Source of the DNA: Aplectana chamaeleonis
Taxonomy: Eukaryota > Nematoda > Chromadorea > Rhabditida > Cosmocercidae
DNA: 64,000 bases
Reading direction: 5' to 3'
Assembly: GCA_029168955.1 (NCBI GenBank)
Contig: JAPDOI010000210.1
Span: 434,001-498,000, forward strand
This document shows, piece after piece, positions 58,930-64,000 of this stretch. Within the stretch, counting starts at the first letter, position 1. Every line of letters starts with the position of its first letter. Both the position numbers and the translations under genes were made by a program. Under the pieces are notes generated by a model. The model worked only from the letters and a program-made list of their open reading frames with translations, ran no database searches and was not told where the DNA came from.

Positions 58930-59760
58930 CGGTAAAGTAAAAAACTTGCAAATTATCTTGACCCAAGTACGATACAAGCACGGCAGCATGCTAGCAGGCC
59001 GAGTGACGCAAGTTACTAACATTTGTCAGAATCTATCACATGCACATAATATGTTTTCAGCTGGTTAGATGACTGGAAACATGATACTTGTAACACATAT
59101 AGAAGTAGAAAAATATAATGTCGGTCCAAAAAGAACTGTCCACCCACGCGGTGGGCGTGCGTGTCGAGCGGCCATAGCGGAGGCATTTTGTGGACCTGTA
59201 TATCGATCAGCAGGAACATCAGCTCGTTCGCGAAAAAATCTCTGCAACGGCCGCTCGACACGCAAGCCGGCCGCATGGGCGGACAGTCGACACACTTTTG
59301 TAGGTACTTACATATCTCAGTCAATGTAAGTTACATGTGAGTGATCTTGCCCCAAGTATGTGACATGCAATCTTTCGGCAGCACACTATCACGCCAAATG
59401 ACGCAAGTGATTTACATTCGCTAGGGTATGTGTAGTACACATAACTGCACACATGTTTTAAGTTAGTCAGAACTTTGAAAACATGATACTTGTAATACGT
59501 ATGAGAGACGGAAACAATATGGTTGTAACATGTTGCAGCCTGTGTAAGTAACATGTGAGTATTACTGACCCAAGTATTTTACATACTTTATCGGCATCAC
59601 GCTAACACGCCAATGGACACAAGCAGCCTACATTAGCTAGGTTACATTACTCTCAGTATGTATTTTATTGCCTAGAGGACTGAAAACATGATACTTGTAA
59701 TCAAAGAAACGAAAACATTGCACTTGTAACATATCTCAGTCAATGTAACTTACATGGGAG
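58930..59760. repeat. Satellite-like tandem repeat, about 195-bp unit
   Basis: Three to four diverged units share acatgatacttgtaa, ctcagtcaatgtaagttaca, gtgagt-att, ccaagtat, acgctaacacgcc and acatt(c/a)gctaggg. The first unit is split by a family A element at 59.12-59.30 kb. Confidence 0.65.
59120..59300. mobile_element. Family A foldback MITE, copy 4, inside the satellite
   Basis: The arms carry gtccacccacgcggtgggcg and gccggccgcatgggcggac. The centre has atcagcaggaacatcagctc. Satellite sequence continues on both sides. Confidence 0.65.
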
Positions 59761-60103
59761 TCATATCCACGTTCTTGAAAAAAGCATTCAGTTGAGTTAA
59801 GCTCATGCTGTATATTCTCCTTATCGGATTAAGTCTAGCGAATGGATGAGGCGCGATCATTGTGGCTGGCCGTGCGGCGTTGCAGGCATAACCGGCCAAC
59901 GGGGTTTCGATCGCGCACGACAATCTACCGCCGCGGCCCCGTCCATTCACTAGACTGATTTGAACACGGGGACTCTACAGTCCCTCCAACGTGAACCAGC
60001 AAGTTTTAAGTTTGCTGCTTTATCTATCAGACTTGGGACTTTTTGCTATTTACGTAGGTTGACACGCAGCATAGGCGTATGCTACTAGTCACATGTCAGA
60101 TAT
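59761..60103 (+). mobile_element. Possible 3' end of a non-LTR element before an (AAAT)n tract
   Basis: The arrangement is the same as at 53.56 kb: unique sequence ending cacatgtcagatat that runs directly into (AAAT)n. The sequences of the two are not obviously alike. Low confidence. Confidence 0.25.
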
Positions 60104-60105
60104 AA

Positions 60106-60156
<51 letters not shown>

Positions 60157-60164
60157 AAAATAAA

Positions 60165-60221
<57 letters not shown>

Positions 60222-60224
60222 ATA
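60104..60224. repeat. (AAAT)n microsatellite
   Basis: About 30 copies of aaat with two short interruptions. Confidence 0.95.
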
Positions 60225-60560
60225 TGCACATTTGAAACATTAAACTTTCTGCTGTTGAAATACCAGAGACGCAGTACAAGTGTATGTGCCGTTTAAGGGC
60301 GTGTTACAATTCAAATAAATGTAATATAGTTGAGATATTATATATATTGCATATAACATGTTTTCGGAATTCTGACAGAGACTTATTATGTTAGCAATAT
60401 ATGTATGTACTTACGTAAGTGTGTATGTATGTATAGTTAGTACAATACTTTAACAATATGAAATAATCGTTAAGCTCGGGGGCATTAATGGCATATTATT
60501 ATTGATTTACCTGACTACCTACAACAAGTTCCTAACTACATACATGCTACTCATTGAAGG

Positions 60561-60690
60561 TAGGGGCTTTCTACACACCTAGGGAGGAGTTGTCATGCCT
60601 TTTGCGGCTCTAATTCCACTCGGGACCTACTTTTTGAATTGAGTAGCGGGCGATTGGAACAGCAGAAGCGGGAGCCCCTATTTGGACCAC
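60561..60690. repeat. Family D partial copy
   Basis: It reads ggggctttctacacacctag followed by ggaggagttgtcatgccttt, the left arm of family D, directly left of the complete copy. Confidence 0.55.
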
Positions 60691-60703
60691 TTCCGTGTTC
60701 TCT

Positions 60704-60858
60704 GGGACAGGGGCTCTCTACACACCGATGGAGGAGTTGTACCGCCTTTCGCGGCTCTAATTCCACCCGGGACCACTTCGCTCGCGTTGAGTGGAGTGAC
60801 GTTCCAAACTGCAAAAGCGGGACAACTCCTCCCTCGGTGTGTAGACAGCCCCTGTCCC
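60704..60858. mobile_element. Family D element, intact 155-bp copy
   Basis: The ends gggacaggggctctctacac and gtgtagacagcccctgtccc form long arms meeting near 60,780. A perfect 9-bp duplication gtgttctct flanks it (60695-60703 and 60859-60867). This copy is the empty-site reference for the family E insertion at 10.1 kb. Confidence 0.85.
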
Positions 60859-60949
60859 GTGTTCTCTCATGATCCAAGGGAAAAATTATCGGATATCACA
60901 CTAAAACAGTCAGATCGATAACACGTAGGACACATTAGATCCAAACTGG

Positions 60950-62110
60950 TGATTTTTTAGATAAGAAATTTTTGAAACCTTTGGGCATGACGTTTTTTGG
61001 TGAACCGGATCTTGGACTAATCTGACACGGCGTTCCTCAGATAGATTCGATTTCTTCATCATCCGGATGTTGCGATTTTTCCAAGAATACAGATTTGATG
61101 TGCTTTCGATAAAATGGATTATGAATCATTCGGAATCGCAATTTTTTCCTTGATGATACAATACCGCCGCTATCCAAAGGAAAAAAATGGGCGAGATGGG
61201 CAAATAGGGCAACTATGTAAAGCGTCTTTCGACCACAACACGCCTCAAGAAGCTCCATTTTCAATTTCGAAAGGAGCAAAATGTTCACCGTCCCACAATC
61301 TATCTAACTATATGCGACAAAATTGGAATTCGATTATGAAAACGCTTTTTTAGGACGACGTTAGTCATGAATTTTATAATGTTTTCACAAGATAACGAGC
61401 CCATTCTGTCAAAAACAACCGTACGCGATATCTAGCATGGTCAAAATGAAAATGTATTCCGCCTTAAAAAATGTTTTTGCTCTCAAACTTCGCAAGATGT
61501 TTTTGCATGATTGACTAGATCACGACATGCTGTACATCTTGGCGTTTTCGAAATTGAAAACGGAGCATTTTGAGGCGAGTTGTGGTCGAAAGACGCTTTA
61601 GTTGCCCACTTTGCCCATTTAGCCCATTTTTTCCCTTGGATAGCGGCGGTATTGTTTGTATCCATGAATAATCCGAAAAGGCGTTTCCGGTAGACCATAT
61701 TCTGAGATATTCGGTGAACCGGGACCTTTGAATTTTCGAATGTGTTTTGATGAGTAGGATTTCAAATTGATCCGAAACGTCTTTTTTCGATGAGTCGGAT
61801 TTTGGTTAGTTCTGGGAGTTGTTTTTGGATAGTCGGATTTCGAAGCTCTTTAGATTATTGTGATCCTTGAATATTTGTGTAGTCGTTTTTCAATGAGTAG
61901 ATACCGAAATAATCTTGATGTGGCTTTTTTTGGTGAGTTGGATTACGGATTGATACGGTTTTGGAGTCTTTTCTATGAACCTGATTTTAAAGAACCCAAA
62001 TTTCGTGTCATTAGAGTCGACATACGCAACTTAAAATAATCCTGATTCTTTGGGTAGGCTTAACGGATAATCAAGTTTCAGACGAATCAAAAAAATGCGT
62101 TTTTTTTCAG
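60950..62110. repeat. Degenerate direct repeats (gagtcggattt type) around a foldback
   Basis: A unit of about 50-60 bp with ttttt(t/g)gatgagt(c/a)ggatt, then gattgatccgaaacg, recurs about eight times, mostly at 60.96-61.02 and 61.72-62.10 kb. A foldback with arms near 61.12-61.32 and 61.49-61.69 kb (caataccgccgctatccaaa and mirror) splits the array. Confidence 0.55.
61118..61690. mobile_element. Foldback element inside the direct-repeat array
   Basis: The arms contain gatgggcaaatagggcaac, aaagcgtctttcgaccacaa and attttcaatttcgaaa with their mirrors on the right. The arms are about 200 bp, the centre about 170 bp. No coding. Confidence 0.6.
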
Positions 62111-63151
62111 TGGATTGATATTTATACAGTCGATTCGGATGGAATGTCGGATGCACTGGATATGAGTCACGATGCTGGCAAAAAAAAACATTCAGAACTG
62201 GGATTTAGGCGTAATTGTGGTGAAGCAGTCGTCGAATCATTGAGTTTAAGCAAGTTTTCAATGCAACCTAACTTCACTTGATCGGAGAATGACCCCTTTT
62301 CCAGTAAATTCTGACACATTCAAGTTTAGGGTCTTTTCTGTGAAATATTGAAACTGAAGTCCAGTTGATATTGAAAACTCTTCCAAGTGGGTTTGGCTTA
62401 TGGTTTACTCTTGAAGGTGCGGCCTGGAGTTACTGCCTGGGGGCGCACTGTATGTACCTCGTATGACGTAATGCACAATATACTTTTGTTTGTACATTTC
62501 ACTCAATCCAGGCGTTCCAGACTGTCGAAAAATTTCAAGAAATGAAAAATAGGGTTTTTTAAAGTCTGCAATTCAGTTGGTTAGACCCATGTCGAAAGCA
62601 ATACCGGATGATCCGCATTACTGGTTAGAGAGAAAAGGAGGGAGTTCAAGTTTGCGTTAATCCAAATCTGGGGTGGTAGTAATCTAGCCAAACCTCGATG
62701 TTAAGCAAGGCCATTAACTTCGAAGTTAACATCGAGGTTTGCTATGAACCCTAACTGTAGATTCTGAAACTCTTATTTGTATCTTGCTGTGAATACCACT
62801 GGTGTTCTATAACCCCTTCCCATATGTTGCTGGAGACGCAGTTTCGAAGTTGGAATTTCCTTGGTTGGTCCCACATTCCATCTTCAAACAGAAACTACGA
62901 TGTTACGAGGACGTTAACATCCATGTATTCGCCATCCTAAGCTATCATTGCAAACACGGATTTTCACATATAAAGTAGCAGATCGGTCGGGTTTGTAGTG
63001 ATATAGTGCACTCTTTTAGGAGTGCACCGGTCGACGATTGCGAGTTAGACAGGAATGTCCTCCCAAGGACTTTTTTCTCTAACTGGCATGTCATAGTTTT
63101 GCCAGTTGTTTTTGAAAAGAGAGATACTGGCACTTTGATTATGCAATGAAA
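62111..63151. other. Unassigned intergenic stretch with one hairpin
   Basis: A perfect 16-bp hairpin (caaacctcgatgttaa, 62689-62704, with its mirror at 62726-62741) is the only structure I can support. No gene. Confidence 0.4.
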
Positions 63152-63227
63152 GGAGCATGGTGTTGGTCGGTCAGTTTCTGTGTGCTTGTTGTGATACTCA
63201 CCAGTTGACCGACCAACACCATGCTCC
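63152..63227. ncRNA. Hairpin with 22-bp perfect arms, pre-miRNA-like or tiny MITE
   Basis: The arms 63152-63173 (ggagcatggtgttggtcggt and ca) and 63206-63227 are perfect complements around a 32-base loop. Pairing extends about six bases outward with one mismatch (atgaaa against attcat). Size and shape fit a miRNA precursor. A perfect stem without bulges fits a young inverted repeat at least as well. Confidence 0.35.
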
Positions 63228-63658
63228 ATTCATCGTTAAATGATTTATGCGTTAGCGATTCAGCCGAAGCTTCTGATAAGTTTTGATGTAAATTTGATAA
63301 GTTCATATTTGTTTATAAGCACGAATGAAGAAGGTTAGTAAACAGAAGCATATGAACGCTCGAGGTGAGCTGTGTGGTAAGGGATGAGAGCAGGGAAGGG
63401 TGGGGGGTATCATCTCCGAGTTAAATGAAGGGTTGTATGCCGGTTTAGCACATGATTTCAACCTGATAACTGCTAGCTGATCACGGTTCTTAACGGCGAG
63501 TTTTGGTCAGTTTACTACTACCCCTGTACTTTTTTGTTTATTTCGATGAATTAGAGATTTGGCGGATTTTTGATTTATCAAATCAATGTGTCAACTTTGT
63601 GAGCAGAAAGTAGTAATCGAAATGGAATCCCAAAGAATGAAACGCTTACCAGATTTCA

Positions 63659-63672
63659 CCATTTTTCAGAAA
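63659..63672 (+). promoter_or_regulatory. Acceptor (trans-splice type) before the ATG at 63673
   Basis: The sequence ccatttttcag followed by aaaATG closely fits the nematode tttttcag acceptor consensus. It lies three bases upstream of a start codon for a signal peptide, which is where a leader would be spliced on. Confidence 0.6.
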
Positions 63673-63893
63673 ATGAGTTTGAGAGGATTCCTTTTTCACT
63701 TATTTCTAGTGAATTTGGTTTTTAATCAATTGTGCTTGGCCTATTATGGTGAGTCGTTATAGGGAAAATCTCTTTAGAAGCCGAAGTTCCACAAAAAAAG
63801 AAAACTGTCGCATTAAATAAGTGTGCCCACAAAAAATTTTGTATTCGTTTTTTCATTGGAAATCGAAAGATCTGTGTCCGATTGGAGCGATAG
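63673..63893 (+). CDS. Predicted small secreted peptide, two exons with a doubtful 29-bp intron
   Basis: The first exon (63673-63748) encodes MSLRGFLFHLFLVNLVFNQL followed by CLAYY, a clear signal peptide, and ends with a gtgagt donor in phase 1. If the ctctttag at 63770-63777 is the acceptor, the frame continues as EAEVPQKKKTVALNKCAHKK, then FCIRFFIGNRKICVRLER and TAG, a 63-residue precursor of a short basic peptide with three cysteines. A 29-bp intron is shorter than nematode introns normally are, so the second exon may instead lie beyond the window. An in-frame ATG at 63622 gives a longer N-terminus that would hide the signal peptide. Family not recognised. Confidence 0.4.
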
Positions 63894-64000
63894 GGTCGAA
63901 AGAACTAACAAAAACGGGCCCGAAAGAGCCCTTATTGACTCCGAAATCCGCTCGCGCTAGACCTTTCTAATCAATCGATACGTATTTGATACACGCGAGG
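63894..64000. other. Unassigned end of window
   Basis: Nothing recognisable. If the short intron above is wrong, this is part of the first intron. Confidence 0.3.

Overview
This window is nuclear DNA of a nematode, most likely a rhabditid. Four things point there. The one large gene is a nematode TWK-type two-pore potassium channel. Its short introns (64 to 79 bp) and its splice acceptors look nematode-like. Two predicted first exons sit directly behind trans-splice-like acceptors. A sequence differing from the SL1 spliced leader at one base of 22 occurs inside a repeat. I see no rRNA, no canonical tRNA, no CRISPR array and no bacterial operon structure.

The gene lies on the minus strand from about 56.9 kb down to 23.2 kb. 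I rebuilt thirteen exons by hand; all splice phases agree and they give one 591-residue frame. The predicted protein has a long cytoplasmic N-terminus, M1, a first pore loop (TTCGYG), M2, M3, a second pore loop (TVGLGD), M4 and a conserved nematode C-terminal tail. About 1.8 kb of coding sequence is spread over 33.7 kb, because the introns (up to 14.3 kb) are packed with transposable elements. The extreme 5' end is the least certain part.

At the right edge (63.67 to 63.89 kb, plus strand) there is a predicted signal-peptide exon behind a clear acceptor, possibly continuing after a very short intron into a small cysteine-containing secreted peptide. A hairpin with perfect 22-bp arms lies 0.5 kb upstream of it.

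The rest is a dense layer of small non-autonomous DNA transposons and foldback repeats. I named the families A to Q from internal comparisons. B and Q are flanked by TTAA; D has 9-bp target duplications; E, M, N and the pair at 6.1 to 7.0 kb have TTA, TAA or TGA duplications; F, L, I and J are foldbacks. Several insertions are nested and can be dated relative to each other from an empty-site copy elsewhere in the window. Recognisable protein-coding transposon remains are a nearly full-length but frameshifted mariner (39.6 to 40.85 kb), a mariner N-terminal fragment (7.7 kb) and a decayed non-LTR reverse transcriptase (16.4 to 17.6 kb).

Region by region: 0 to 23 kb is intergenic and repeat-rich; 23.2 to 56.9 kb is the channel gene with its element-filled introns; 57 to 63.6 kb is intergenic, with satellite-like repeats, nested elements and an (AAAT)n tract; 63.67 kb to the end is the start of a second gene. 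All coordinates and translations are hand-derived. No database search or folding program was run.
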